Positions 24,240-32,909 of a DNA stretch of 52,991 nt are shown here, piece by piece. The position numbers were made by a program, and so were the translations under genes. The notes under the pieces were generated by a model that saw only the letters and a list, made by a program, of their open reading frames with translations, was not told the DNA's origin and did not search any database. Position 1 is the stretch's first letter. Each line of letters starts with the position of its first letter. This stretch comes from an uncultured Megasphaera sp. Its GTDB lineage: Bacteria; Bacillota; Negativicutes; Veillonellales; Megasphaeraceae. The stretch covers positions 1 through 52,991 of the forward strand of contig USGG01000007.1 of NCBI GenBank assembly GCA_900554215.1, written 5' to 3'.

Positions 24240-26212
24240 AGGTAACTATTGCCGAGGCCTGCGGTTTTTGCTACGGTGTGCGCCGGGCCGTGGACATGGC
24301 GTCGCAGGCGGAAACGGGGACGAAAACCCTGGGGCCCATCATTCATAACCCACAGGTCGTAGCCCGTCTATCCGCACAGGGAGTGGCTCCCGTCGATTCT
24401 CTCGACGAAGTGGGCGATGGCGAAACGGTCCTGATCCGCTCGCACGGCGTTGGCCCCAGCGTCTATGAAGAAGCTTCCCGGCGGGGCATACGCGTCATCG
24501 ACGCGACGTGTCCCCATGTCAAAAAAGCACAGCAAGACGCGAAAAAAATCGTCGAAGAAGGAAAAAATTTAGTAATTATAGGCGAAAAAGCCCATCCTGA
24601 AGTAATTAGTATTTCACAATGGGGGGCAAATCGTGCTATTATAATAGATAGGGAAATTGAAGCAGAACAAATTCCCTTTTCTGAATCACTGGGAGTCGTC
24701 GTCCAGACGACCTTTTCCCAAGAGCAATTCAAGCGCATTGCCGAAATCCTGAAGACGAAGACGAACGATTTAGACGTGCACATGACTATCTGCACGGCGA
24801 CGCAGCAGCGCCAGAACGCCGCTGTGGAATTGGCCGGCAAGGTAGACGCCATGATCGTCGTCGGCGGCAGGAACAGCGCCAATACGGGAAGGCTGGCGCA
24901 GGTATGCAGAGAACAGGGTTGCCCTACATACCATATTGAAACGGCGGCTGAATTAGACACGGCGGCCTTTCGTGGTATGAATCATATAGGCATTACAGCC
25001 GGTGCTTCCACACCGGATTGGATAATACAGGAGGTTGTTGATATTATGGAAAATTTGCAAGCTGAAGGCACAGAAGTAATGAGTGAAGAATTGTTGGATC
25101 AGTACGACTATGAAGAAAATCCAAAGAAAGGCGACGTGGTAAAGGGCACGGTTATTTCTGTGAACGATGATGCTGCCTATGTTTCCATCGGTACGAAAGC
25201 AGAAGCCATTCTGCCGAAGAAGGAAATTGCCGTTCCTGCTCCGGAAAAAGCCAGCGACGTCATTCACGTCGGCGACGAACTGACCGTAGAAATTGCCAAC
25301 AATATTAAAGAAGAAGGCTCTATCGTCGTGTCTCTCGTCAAGATGAAGAAAGTCGAAGACTGGAAAGAAGTTCGCGACGCTTTTGAAAACGATCAGCTCG
25401 TCGAATGCGTAGGCAAAGAAACAAACAAGGCCGGCCTTGTCGTTTCCATCAAATCCCTGCGCGGATTTATTCCCCTGTCCCAGGGCGATGTTAAATTCGT
25501 AAAATCCTTGGATAATCTCGTCGGCCAGACCTTCCAGGTCAAAGTCATCGACATTGACGAACACAAAAACCGTCTCGTCTTGTCCCGTAAAGCCGTTTTG
25601 GAAGCAGAACGGGAACAGAAACGGGCTGAAGCGCTGCAGAATATCGAAGAAGGCGCAGTTCTCGAAGGCACAGTCGTTAAAATCATGCCGTACGGCGCGT
25701 TTATCGACTTGGGCGGCGTAGAAGGCCTGCTCCACATTTCTGACATTTCCTGGAAGCGCGTAAGCTCTGTCGACGCTGTTCTTCAGGTCGGTGAAAAGCT
25801 TAACGTATTGGTACAGAAATTCGATCAGGAACGGAACCGTATTTCCTTGTCTTTGAAAGCGCTCCAGAAGAATCCCTGGATTGCCGCTATCGAAAAATTT
25901 GAAGTCGGCGACGTCGTAAAAGGCGAAGTTAAGAAGCTCCTTCCCTTTGGCGCTATTTTAGCGATCGATCCTGAACTCCAGGGCTTGCTCCACGTATCCG
26001 AACTGACGGAAAAACGCGGCGCCGTCGTTAAAGACCTGGTCAACATCGGCGACGTCATGAACGTCAAGATCATCGGCATCGACACGGATAAAAAGAAAAT
26101 ATCCTTGAGTGTCCTGGCTATTCAGAAAGATGAAGAAGAACAGGAAGTTCGCAACTATCTGGACAAACAAGAACAGGCCGAAGCAGCTGACGACGCTGTA
26201 GAAGGCGAATAA
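24236..26212 (+). CDS. ispH: IspH-ribosomal protein S1 fusion
   Basis: One 658-residue protein joins two activities. Residues 1 to about 285 are 4-hydroxy-3-methylbut-2-enyl diphosphate reductase, the last step of the MEP isoprenoid pathway, with a [4Fe-4S] cluster (C12 in ACGFCYGV, cysteine in DATCPHVKK, CTATQQRQ, TAGASTPDW). After a linker, four S1 repeats begin near 298, 388, 472 and 558 (for example IMPYGAFIDLGGVEGLLHIS). The S1 part resembles ribosomal protein S1 and probably binds mRNA. Such fusions are known in Clostridia and Negativicutes. A terminator follows. Confidence 0.94.
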   Translation: MKVTIAEACGFCYGVRRAVDMASQAETGTKTLGPIIHNPQVVARLSAQGVAPVDSLDEVGDGETVLIRSHGVGPSVYEEASRRGIRVIDATCPHVKKAQQDAKKIVEEGKNLVIIGEKAHPEVISISQWGANRAIIIDREIEAEQIPFSESLGVVVQTTFSQEQFKRIAEILKTKTNDLDVHMTICTATQQRQNAAVELAGKVDAMIVVGGRNSANTGRLAQVCREQGCPTYHIETAAELDTAAFRGMNHIGITAGASTPDWIIQEVVDIMENLQAEGTEVMSEELLDQYDYEENPKKGDVVKGTVISVNDDAAYVSIGTKAEAILPKKEIAVPAPEKASDVIHVGDELTVEIANNIKEEGSIVVSLVKMKKVEDWKEVRDAFENDQLVECVGKETNKAGLVVSIKSLRGFIPLSQGDVKFVKSLDNLVGQTFQVKVIDIDEHKNRLVLSRKAVLEAEREQKRAEALQNIEEGAVLEGTVVKIMPYGAFIDLGGVEGLLHISDISWKRVSSVDAVLQVGEKLNVLVQKFDQERNRISLSLKALQKNPWIAAIEKFEVGDVVKGEVKKLLPFGAILAIDPELQGLLHVSELTEKRGAVVKDLVNIGDVMNVKIIGIDTDKKKISLSVLAIQKDEEEQEVRNYLDKQEQAEAADDAVEGE

Positions 26213-26226
26213 TTTTCAACGAAGGG

Positions 26227-26257
26227 GGATAGCCGGCATGCCCGGTTATCCTTTTTT
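26227..26257 (+). terminator. Terminator after ispH-rpsA
   Basis: GGATAGCCGG pairs with CCGGTTATCC (one G-U pair), followed by a TTTTTT run. The der gene begins about 30 bases later, so partial read-through is possible. Confidence 0.85.
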
Positions 26258-26287
26258 CATATTAAGAAAGGACAACAGGAAACTGGT

Positions 26288-27619
26288 ATGTATAAACCGT
26301 TAGTAGCTATCGTCGGCCGGCCGAACGTAGGCAAGTCGACGTTATTCAACGCTATTGTCAAGAAGCGCATTTCTATCGTAGAGGATATTCCCGGCGTCAC
26401 GCGGGACCGCATTTACTATGACGCAGAATGGCTCAATCAGGAATTTACTATGATCGATACGGGCGGCATCGAATTCGTCGATTCGGAAAATCATATCTTC
26501 ACGAGCATGCGCTATCAGGCAGAGCTGGCTATCCGCGAAGCCGACGTCATCCTGTACGTCGTCGATGGGAAAGCCGGCGTTCAGCCTCAGGATGAAGATA
26601 TCGCCCGCATCCTCCGCTCCAGCGGCAAGCCGGTCATTTTGGTAGTCAACAAAATCGACAGCGTAGAGCTGTCCATGAACATTTATGAATTTTACAGCCT
26701 CGGCCTGGGCGATCCCATCGGCATTTCGGCAGTCAACCTCATGAACCTGGGCGACCTGCTGGACGAAGTGCTAAAGCACATCAAAAACGTGCCCTATGAA
26801 GAAGACGACGAAGAAACGATACACATCGCCCTCGTCGGCCGTCCGAACGTAGGCAAATCATCTATGACCAACGCCCTGCTGGGGCAGAACCGGGTTATCG
26901 TCAGCAATATGCCCGGCACGACCCGCGATTCTATCGACACCCATTGGGAATACGAAGGCTCTAAGTTCGTCCTCATCGATACGGCAGGCATGCGCCGCAA
27001 GGGGAAAATCGATATCCCCGTCGAACGGTACAGCGTTGTCCGCGCCCTGCGGGCCGTAGACCGCTGCGACGTGGCTGTCCTCGTATTGGACGGCGTCGAA
27101 GGCGTGACGGAGCAGGATAAGAAAATTGCCGGCTACGTCCACGAAGCGGGCAAGGGATGCGTCATCGTCGTCAATAAATGGGACTTGGTGACCAAGGACA
27201 GCAAGACGAGTCAGAAGTACGAAGAAGACATCCGCCGCGAGCTGGCGTTCCTGCAGTACGCTCCGATCTTATTCGCCTCGGCCCTGACCAAGCAGCGCAT
27301 CAACCGGTTGGCCGACATGGTCAAATTCGTATCGGAACAGCAGCATATGCGCGTGTCGACGAGCGTGCTGAACGAACTCATCGAAGACGCCCAGCTGACC
27401 AATCCGCCGCCGGCCAAGGGCGGCAAGCTGCTGAAAATCTATTATATGACGCAGGCCTCCGTGCAGCCGCCGACGTTCATTTTGTTTGTCAACGAGCCGC
27501 AGCTCATGCATTTCTCCTATCTGCGCTTTTTGGAAAACCGGCTGCGCGAAACCTTCGGCTTTGAAGGCACGCCGATTCGCCTGATACTGCGGGGAAAGAA
27601 GGATGGTGACGCCCTATGA
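26288..27619 (+). CDS. der: Ribosome biogenesis GTPase Der
   Basis: Essential GTPase of 443 residues that helps assemble the 50S subunit. Two G domains in tandem are visible, with P-loops GRPNVGKSTLFN (about 10-21) and GRPNVGKSSMTN (about 181-192), plus DTGG/DTAG and NKID/NKWD motifs. A C-terminal KH-like domain ends with FEGTPIRLILRGKK. It overlaps plsY by 4 bases, so the two are co-translated. Confidence 0.96.
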   Translation: MYKPLVAIVGRPNVGKSTLFNAIVKKRISIVEDIPGVTRDRIYYDAEWLNQEFTMIDTGGIEFVDSENHIFTSMRYQAELAIREADVILYVVDGKAGVQPQDEDIARILRSSGKPVILVVNKIDSVELSMNIYEFYSLGLGDPIGISAVNLMNLGDLLDEVLKHIKNVPYEEDDEETIHIALVGRPNVGKSSMTNALLGQNRVIVSNMPGTTRDSIDTHWEYEGSKFVLIDTAGMRRKGKIDIPVERYSVVRALRAVDRCDVAVLVLDGVEGVTEQDKKIAGYVHEAGKGCVIVVNKWDLVTKDSKTSQKYEEDIRRELAFLQYAPILFASALTKQRINRLADMVKFVSEQQHMRVSTSVLNELIEDAQLTNPPPAKGGKLLKIYYMTQASVQPPTFILFVNEPQLMHFSYLRFLENRLRETFGFEGTPIRLILRGKKDGDAL

Positions 27620-28239
27620 TGATGGGAATCGCTTGCTTGCTTTTAGCGTATATCGCCGGGTCCTTCCCAAGCGGCCTGGTCATCGGCAAGGCCATTTACC
27701 ATACGGACCCGCGGGACTACGGCAGCCATAATACGGGCGCGACGAACGCCTACCGCGTCTTCGGCGCCGCCGGCGGCCTGGCCGTCCTCATCCTGGACGT
27801 CGCCAAGGGTATGCTCGGCGTGTATTTGGGGCAAGTCGCCGCTTCGGCGATGGCCATGCCGGAAGACCAGCGCATCTACCTCATGGTGCTCGGCGGCTGC
27901 GTGGCTCTCGTCGGCCATTCCTGCTCTATCTTCCTGAAATTTAAAGGCGGCAAGGGCGTGGCTACCGGGCTGGGCATTATCTTGTTCCTGGCTCCCTGGG
28001 AAACGCTCATCGTCTTTGCCATATGGTGCGCCATCGTCGCGGCGACGCGCATCGTATCCCTCGGCTCTATTGTCGCCGCCGTGCTGGTGCCGGTTTTGAT
28101 GTACTTCTTCGACGAGCCCCTGCCGCTTACGATATTCGGCTTGATTGCGGCTGTCCTCGTCGTCGTGCGCCATAAGGACAACATCATCCGCCTCATGCAG
28201 GGACGGGAACTGAAGGTAGAGAGAATCAAGAAAAACTAA
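27616..28239 (+). CDS. plsY: Glycerol-3-phosphate acyltransferase PlsY
   Basis: Inner-membrane enzyme of 207 residues that transfers the acyl group from acyl-phosphate to glycerol-3-phosphate, the first step of phospholipid synthesis. Conserved motifs are AYIAGSFPSGLVIGK, GSHNTGATNAYRVFG, and FKGGKGVATGLG. About five transmembrane segments are predicted. Together with plsC upstream, the region supplies both acylation steps to phosphatidic acid. The ATG overlaps the der stop; a second ATG follows three bases later. Confidence 0.95.
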   Translation: MMMGIACLLLAYIAGSFPSGLVIGKAIYHTDPRDYGSHNTGATNAYRVFGAAGGLAVLILDVAKGMLGVYLGQVAASAMAMPEDQRIYLMVLGGCVALVGHSCSIFLKFKGGKGVATGLGIILFLAPWETLIVFAIWCAIVAATRIVSLGSIVAAVLVPVLMYFFDEPLPLTIFGLIAAVLVVVRHKDNIIRLMQGRELKVERIKKN

Positions 28240-28274
28240 GGAAAAATTTTCTTTTTCTTATGGGCCTTTGCTAT

Positions 28275-28302
28275 TTGATATGTAAAGAAAAACGTGTATA
28301 AT
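28275..28302 (+). promoter_or_regulatory. rsmD promoter
   Basis: TTGATA (28275-28280), 16 bp, TATAAT (28297-28302), about 26 bases before the start of rsmD. Confidence 0.6.
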
Positions 28303-28327
28303 TGTTTGTGTACAAGCAGGTGATTAT

Positions 28328-28888
28328 GTGAGAATCATATCCGGCAGTGCAAAAGGGAGAATATTGAAATCGCCGAAAGGCATGCTGACAAGGCCGACGC
28401 TGGACCGCACGAGGGAAAGCTTGTTCAACATATTGGCCAACGGCGTGCTGGAAGGCGCCTCCGTGCTGGACATTTTTGCCGGTACGGGAGCCCTGGGCCT
28501 GGAAGCCCTGAGCCGCGGCGCGGCGCACTGCGTGTTTATCGACCACTACACGCAGGCCCTGATTCGGCAGAACGCCGAATTGTGCGGCTTTGGCGGACAG
28601 TATGAAATCCTCCGCATGGAGGCCGGCAAGGCCTTGGCGCGGCTGCAGGGACGTCAATTTCAATATATTTTTGCGGATCCACCGTATAATAAGAATTTAG
28701 TGAATAGTACGATTGCTTTAATAGGTCAATACGATTTGCTGGCTCCTGACGGATTACTTCTCATGGAACACAGCAGGGACGAAGAGATAGCAGACAGCCT
28801 GCTGTATGAGATCATCAGAGAAAAAGCCTATGGAAAGGATACGCGCATCGCCTTTATCCGCAGGCATCAGGGAGGAATTGAATCGTGA
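28328..28888 (+). CDS. rsmD: 16S rRNA (guanine-966 N2) methyltransferase
   Basis: SAM-dependent methyltransferase of 186 residues acting on G966 of 16S rRNA. It begins MRIISGSAKGRILKSPKG, with a GTG start after AGGTG, and has the SAM-binding DIFAGTGALGLEALSRGA and the catalytic DPPY in FADPPYNKN. Its last codons overlap the coaD start by 4 bases. The rsmD-coaD pair is widely conserved. Confidence 0.93.
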   Translation: MRIISGSAKGRILKSPKGMLTRPTLDRTRESLFNILANGVLEGASVLDIFAGTGALGLEALSRGAAHCVFIDHYTQALIRQNAELCGFGGQYEILRMEAGKALARLQGRQFQYIFADPPYNKNLVNSTIALIGQYDLLAPDGLLLMEHSRDEEIADSLLYEIIREKAYGKDTRIAFIRRHQGGIES

Positions 28889-29376
28889 AAATCGGAATTT
28901 GTCCGGGCAGCTTCGACCCCGTGACGAATGGACACATTGATATTTTTGAACGCAGCAGCAAATTAGTAGATAAGCTTATTATCGCCGTATTTGAAAATCC
29001 GTCGAAAAAGCCGCTGTTTACGATGGAGGAACGGGAAGACATGCTTCGGGAAACGACGCGTCATATTCCCAATATCGAAGTAGCCAGCTTTCATGGCTTG
29101 CTGAACGAATACGCCATCGAACACGGCGCGACGATCATTATACGCGGCTTGCGGGCCCTCAGCGATTTTGAATACGAATTCCAGCGGGCGCTGCTCATGA
29201 AAAAAGTCGAACCGGATATTGAAACCGTATTTATTATGACGAGTACAAAGTATTCCTTTATCAGCTCTACAGGCATCCGCGAACTAGCGTGCTTCGGCGG
29301 CAAGCTCGACGACATGGTGCCCGCGTACGTAGAACAGAAGTTGAAAGAAAAGTTCAAAGATAAATATCAGGCGTAG
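28885..29376 (+). CDS. coaD: Phosphopantetheine adenylyltransferase
   Basis: Enzyme of 163 residues that adenylates 4'-phosphopantetheine in coenzyme A synthesis. CPGSFDPVTNGHIDIFERSS carries the nucleotidyltransferase TxGH motif. RGLRALSDFEYEFQ and SSTGIRELA are the other family signatures. Length is standard. It overlaps rsmD and is followed by a small coiled-coil gene. Confidence 0.95.
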   Translation: MKIGICPGSFDPVTNGHIDIFERSSKLVDKLIIAVFENPSKKPLFTMEEREDMLRETTRHIPNIEVASFHGLLNEYAIEHGATIIIRGLRALSDFEYEFQRALLMKKVEPDIETVFIMTSTKYSFISSTGIRELACFGGKLDDMVPAYVEQKLKEKFKDKYQA

Positions 29377-29387
29377 GGGTGGAAGAC

Positions 29388-29852
29388 ATGAATTCGGATA
29401 AATTGTTGGAAGATTTGGAAAGCTTGGTAATGAACGCATCGAAGGTGCCTTTTACGAATAAAAAGATGATCGAGGAAGAAGAACTCCTGCAGATCATCGA
29501 CGACTTGAAGGAATCCATGCCGGCTGAGCTGGAACAGTCGAAAAAGGTACTGGCCGAAAAAGATAAGATCATTGCCGACGCGCAGCATCATGCCGACAGC
29601 ATGGTGGCGCAGGCCAAGGACTATATTGCCAAATTGACGGAAGAAAGCGAACTGGTGCGCCAGGCGCAGAAACGGGCGAATCAGATTATTCTGGACGCCA
29701 ATCAGTCTTCGGAAGAATTGAAGAGCAGTTCCATTACATACGCCGGCGACGTCTTGAAATACGTCGAATCGACGTTGGAAAAGACCTTGTCCAGCATCAA
29801 GCAGAATCGCGACAGCTTGCTGCAGTCCAACCGGCAGGATGAGACGAAGTAA
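29388..29852 (+). CDS. Coiled-coil protein downstream of coaD
   Basis: Protein of 154 residues, almost entirely charged helix with heptad-like spacing (for example KKVLAEKDKIIADAQHHADS and VRQAQKRANQIILDANQ). No signal peptide or membrane segment is visible. It resembles the small DivIVA-like or ATPase-subunit-like helical proteins found after coaD in Negativicutes, but I cannot assign a function. I choose the ATG at 29388 because AGGGGTGG sits at the right distance; the GTG at 29379 overlaps that site. Confidence 0.75.
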   Translation: MNSDKLLEDLESLVMNASKVPFTNKKMIEEEELLQIIDDLKESMPAELEQSKKVLAEKDKIIADAQHHADSMVAQAKDYIAKLTEESELVRQAQKRANQIILDANQSSEELKSSSITYAGDVLKYVESTLEKTLSSIKQNRDSLLQSNRQDETK

Positions 29853-29873
29853 GGCGTAAGGCAGGTACGCAGT

Positions 29874-29912
29874 ATAAGTGCAATATCCAGAGGGGTATTG
29901 CACTTATTTAAG
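29874..29912 (+). terminator. Terminator after the coaD operon
   Basis: ATAAGTGCAATA pairs with TATTGCACTTAT, followed by a short T-rich tail. Confidence 0.8.
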
Positions 29913-29933
29913 TTATGGGCAGAGGAGTCAGAT

Positions 29934-30779
29934 ATGCAGGAAATAAAGTATGAAGCGATGAAATCCATTACGTCCCGCGACAATCAATGGATCAAAAAAG
30001 CCTGCTCGCTGAAGCAGAAAAAGGGACGGCAGCAGGAGCGGATGGTCTTCGTCGAAGGAATGCGCGTCGTCAGAGACGCAGCGGAAAGCGGCATTCGCCG
30101 TGCCGTTTGTTTTCTTTCGCCGAAGGGCAGGGAACATGAGAAGTTTCAAGACATATACGACATGGGGCGGGCCCTGGACTGGACGTTTTTTTCCGTGACG
30201 GACAGCGTGTACGACAAGCTGAAGGACACGAAAGCGCCGCAGGGTATCGCAGCGATGCTGCCGTATGTCACAGTGTCTCTCGACGAGCTGAATGGCCTTG
30301 CGCCGCGTCAGGCCGTCGTGTATTTGCAGGCCGTTCAGGACCCGGGAAATTTAGGGACGATTATCCGGACGGCGGCAGCGGCGAACGCCGCGGCGATTTT
30401 GCTGAGTGAAGGCAGCGTCGACGTATATAATGACAAGACCATCCGCAGCGCTATGGGGGCCATATTCAAAGTTCCTATTGTGCAGGATGTCAGTGAAGCG
30501 CAGCTGATTGAATTTTGCCGTCAGCAGGGGAGGGTTTTGTTGGGAACAGCACCGCAGGGGACAACATCGTACGCTCAGGCGGCGTATGCACGGCCTGTCG
30601 TACTGGCCTTCGGCAATGAAGGAAACGGCTTATCTGATACGCTGATTGAACAGTGCAGCGAGGTGCTGACCATTCCTATGCGCAGCGATACGGAATCATT
30701 GAATCTTTCCATGTCTGTAGGCGTTATTGTGTATAAGGCCTGGGAAGCAAATGGATTTAAGGAGAAATATGATGAATAA
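29934..30779 (+). CDS. TrmH-family (SpoU) RNA 2'-O-methyltransferase
   Basis: Protein of 281 residues with an N-terminal substrate-binding domain (RQQERMVFVEGMRVVRDA) and a C-terminal SPOUT knot. The knot shows the three SpoU motifs: LQAVQDPGNLGTIIRTAAAA, VLAFGNEGNGLS, and IPMRSDTESLNLSMSVGV. It methylates a ribose in 23S rRNA or tRNA; the exact site cannot be told from the motifs. The start at 29934 follows GAGGAG; an upstream in-frame ATG lies within the preceding terminator. It overlaps larB by 8 bases, so it leads the lar-rnhC operon. Confidence 0.9.
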   Translation: MQEIKYEAMKSITSRDNQWIKKACSLKQKKGRQQERMVFVEGMRVVRDAAESGIRRAVCFLSPKGREHEKFQDIYDMGRALDWTFFSVTDSVYDKLKDTKAPQGIAAMLPYVTVSLDELNGLAPRQAVVYLQAVQDPGNLGTIIRTAAAANAAAILLSEGSVDVYNDKTIRSAMGAIFKVPIVQDVSEAQLIEFCRQQGRVLLGTAPQGTTSYAQAAYARPVVLAFGNEGNGLSDTLIEQCSEVLTIPMRSDTESLNLSMSVGVIVYKAWEANGFKEKYDE

Positions 30780-31527
30780 TACGATAGAAATGATTTTGCA
30801 GCAGTATAAGGAGGGCGCGCTGACACTGGAAGCAGCAACAGCTGCTTTGCAGCATGATGAACCGTCTGTTCTTAATTTGGGCTTTGCTAATCTGGATTTA
30901 CAGCGCCAGAAGCGGTGCGGTTTTCCGGAAGTCGTCTACTGTGCCGGAAAGACTGTCGGACAGTCGGTGCAGATTCTGCGCGTTCTCATGAAGCAGTATG
31001 ATAACGTCATCGGCACGCGGGCTTCCAAAGACGTGTATGACAAGCTTGCGCCGGAAATCCCCGACGCGCAGTACGACGAACTGGCCCGCATGGTCTACCA
31101 GTTTAAGGATAAAACTGTCGTTAACGGCGACCGGGTCATCGCCGTCATCACCGCCGGTACCAGCGATATTCCTGTTGCCGAAGAGGCAGCGTTGACGGCG
31201 GAAATCATGGGAAATAAGGTAGAGCGCATTTACGACGTCGGCGTTGCCGGCCTGCACCGTCTGCTGAATCGCAGCGAAGAGATCCGCCGGGCCAACGTCT
31301 GCGTCGTCGTTGCTGGTATGGAAGGGGCCTTGGCCAGCGTCGTCGGCGGCCTCGTAGACAAACCGGTCGTCGCCGTGCCGACGAGCATCGGCTACGGCGC
31401 TAATTTTCACGGCTTGTCGGCTTTGCTGGCCATGCTGAACAGCTGCGCCGCCGGCGTGTCCGTCGTCAATATCGACAACGGTTTCGGCGCCGGCCGCATG
31501 GCCGATATGATCAATCGGATGAGGTGA
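30772..31527 (+). CDS. larB: LarB, nickel-pincer cofactor biosynthesis carboxylase/hydrolase
   Basis: LarB of 251 residues carboxylates the pyridinium ring of nicotinic acid adenine dinucleotide and releases AMP, the first step of the nickel-pincer nucleotide. The N-terminal half (LDLQRQKRCGFPEVVYCAGK) is specific to the family. The C-terminal half resembles PurE: TAGTSDIPVAEEA, CVVVAGMEGALASVVGGLVD, PTSIGYGANFHGLSALLAML. AAGGAG precedes the ATG at 30772; other ATGs upstream lie inside the methyltransferase gene. larC2 starts 4 bases after its stop. Confidence 0.92.
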   Translation: MNNTIEMILQQYKEGALTLEAATAALQHDEPSVLNLGFANLDLQRQKRCGFPEVVYCAGKTVGQSVQILRVLMKQYDNVIGTRASKDVYDKLAPEIPDAQYDELARMVYQFKDKTVVNGDRVIAVITAGTSDIPVAEEAALTAEIMGNKVERIYDVGVAGLHRLLNRSEEIRRANVCVVVAGMEGALASVVGGLVDKPVVAVPTSIGYGANFHGLSALLAMLNSCAAGVSVVNIDNGFGAGRMADMINRMR

Positions 31528-31531
31528 GGTC

Positions 31532-31996
31532 ATGGAAAAGCTGTGGCAAATAGAAGCCAATATTGACGATATGAATCCGCAGAACATGGAATACGTATTT
31601 CAAAAGCTGCTGGACTTGGGCGTCAACGATGTGTGGGCTATGCCCATGATGATGAAAAAATGCCGCATGGCCTCTATGCTGTGCGTATTGTGTCCGGAGG
31701 AACTGGTAGAGAATGCTGCGGCCATTATATTTGCTGAAACGACGTCCATCGGCATCCGTTATTTTCCTGTCCGGCGCAGGATTTGCAGCCGGGAAATCGA
31801 GACGGTCTGCGTAGACGGCGAACAGATTCGCTGCAAGATAAGCTCTTACGACGGAAAGGTTACGAATATTTCCGCCGAATACGACGACTGCCGTGCCGCT
31901 GCCGCGCGGACCGGGACGGCGCTGAAGGAATGGCAGCGAAAGGCGAAGGAAGAGGCGTATAGACTATATGGATGTAAAACTGCAACCAATTGTTGA
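31532..31996 (+). CDS. larC2: LarC C-terminal half (LarC2)
   Basis: Protein of 154 residues matching only the second domain of LarC. It opens with IEANIDDMNPQNMEYVFQKL, then GVNDVWAMPMMMKKCR and ETTSIGIRYFPVRR, all typical of the LarC C-terminus. In Lactobacillus plantarum LarC1 and LarC2 are adjacent and joined by ribosomal frameshifting; here LarC1 lies about 16 kb upstream, so the two must assemble as separate chains. The gene has its own GAGGTGAGG site. Its last codons overlap rnhC by 29 bases. Confidence 0.9.
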   Translation: MEKLWQIEANIDDMNPQNMEYVFQKLLDLGVNDVWAMPMMMKKCRMASMLCVLCPEELVENAAAIIFAETTSIGIRYFPVRRRICSREIETVCVDGEQIRCKISSYDGKVTNISAEYDDCRAAAARTGTALKEWQRKAKEEAYRLYGCKTATNC

Positions 31997-32903
31997 AGAT
32001 TTTAAACGCAAGCTCGCTGCGGCGCAGATTCGCTGCGTGCGGGAAAAGGACATAAATTATGGGCATCAAGTCGTCTGCGCCCAGGGTACGGCCGAAGGGA
32101 CGGTCAATTTTTACTACGGTAAAAAGGGCCTGTCCGTCGTCGTGCAGGGAAAGGACGGAGCGCTGAAACAGACCTTAACGGCTCTGGCGACGGGCGAAAG
32201 GGCGGCCCTTCCCGCCGCAGCTCCTCAGGGCGGCTCGGCGGGGCTGCATCCGCAGGGAATTTCCTGCTGGATGGGCTGCGACGAATCGGGGAAGGGCGAC
32301 GTATTCGGACCGCTGGTCGCGGCGGCCTGCTTGATTCAGGCCGATGAAGAAGTGCCGCTCCGCCGTCTTGGTGTCTGCGACAGCAAGATGCTAACGGACG
32401 ATGCGATTGACCGTCTGGCTGCAGAGATACGGGAGATGCTGGGAGACCGCTGCGTTGTCTCCGTTCTCATGCCGGAGGAATATAACGCCCGGTACCAGGC
32501 CTTTAAGCAAAGACGAAAAAATTTAAACCATCTCCTGGGCAGTATACATGGACATAACATACGTGTACTATTGTCAAAATACGAATGTCCATGTATAATA
32601 GTCGATAAGTTCGGTAAAGAGGAATATGTTTTAGCTGAACTGCAAGACGAAGCATCGTCACATCAAATCATCCAGGTTACGAAGGGCGAACGAGATACGG
32701 CCGTCGCGGCGGCATCTATCCTGGCCCGGCAGGCTTTCGTCGACGCCATGGCCCGTTTGGCTCGGCAGTACGGCATGACCTTTCCCAAGGGAGCCTATAT
32801 GGGCATCGCTTCGGCTATTGCCGCCTTCCGAAAGACTTACGGCGACGGTGAATTGTCCAGCGTAGGGAAATTGAATTTTAAAAATTTCGATTTTTTACGG
32901 TGA
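31968..32903 (+). CDS. rnhC: Ribonuclease HIII
   Basis: Enzyme of 311 residues that cleaves RNA in RNA-DNA hybrids. The N-terminal TBP-like substrate-binding domain (about 1-85) is followed by the RNase H domain with the HIII signature DESGKGD (105-111), then CDSKML, RKNLNHLLGS and KGERDTAVAAASILAR. DESGKGD rather than DEAGRGP separates it from RNase HII. The start lies within larC2. This pairing with lar genes is positional, not functional, as far as I can see. Confidence 0.92.
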   Translation: MDVKLQPIVEDFKRKLAAAQIRCVREKDINYGHQVVCAQGTAEGTVNFYYGKKGLSVVVQGKDGALKQTLTALATGERAALPAAAPQGGSAGLHPQGISCWMGCDESGKGDVFGPLVAAACLIQADEEVPLRRLGVCDSKMLTDDAIDRLAAEIREMLGDRCVVSVLMPEEYNARYQAFKQRRKNLNHLLGSIHGHNIRVLLSKYECPCIIVDKFGKEEYVLAELQDEASSHQIIQVTKGERDTAVAAASILARQAFVDAMARLARQYGMTFPKGAYMGIASAIAAFRKTYGDGELSSVGKLNFKNFDFLR

Positions 32904-32909
32904 CCTGAG

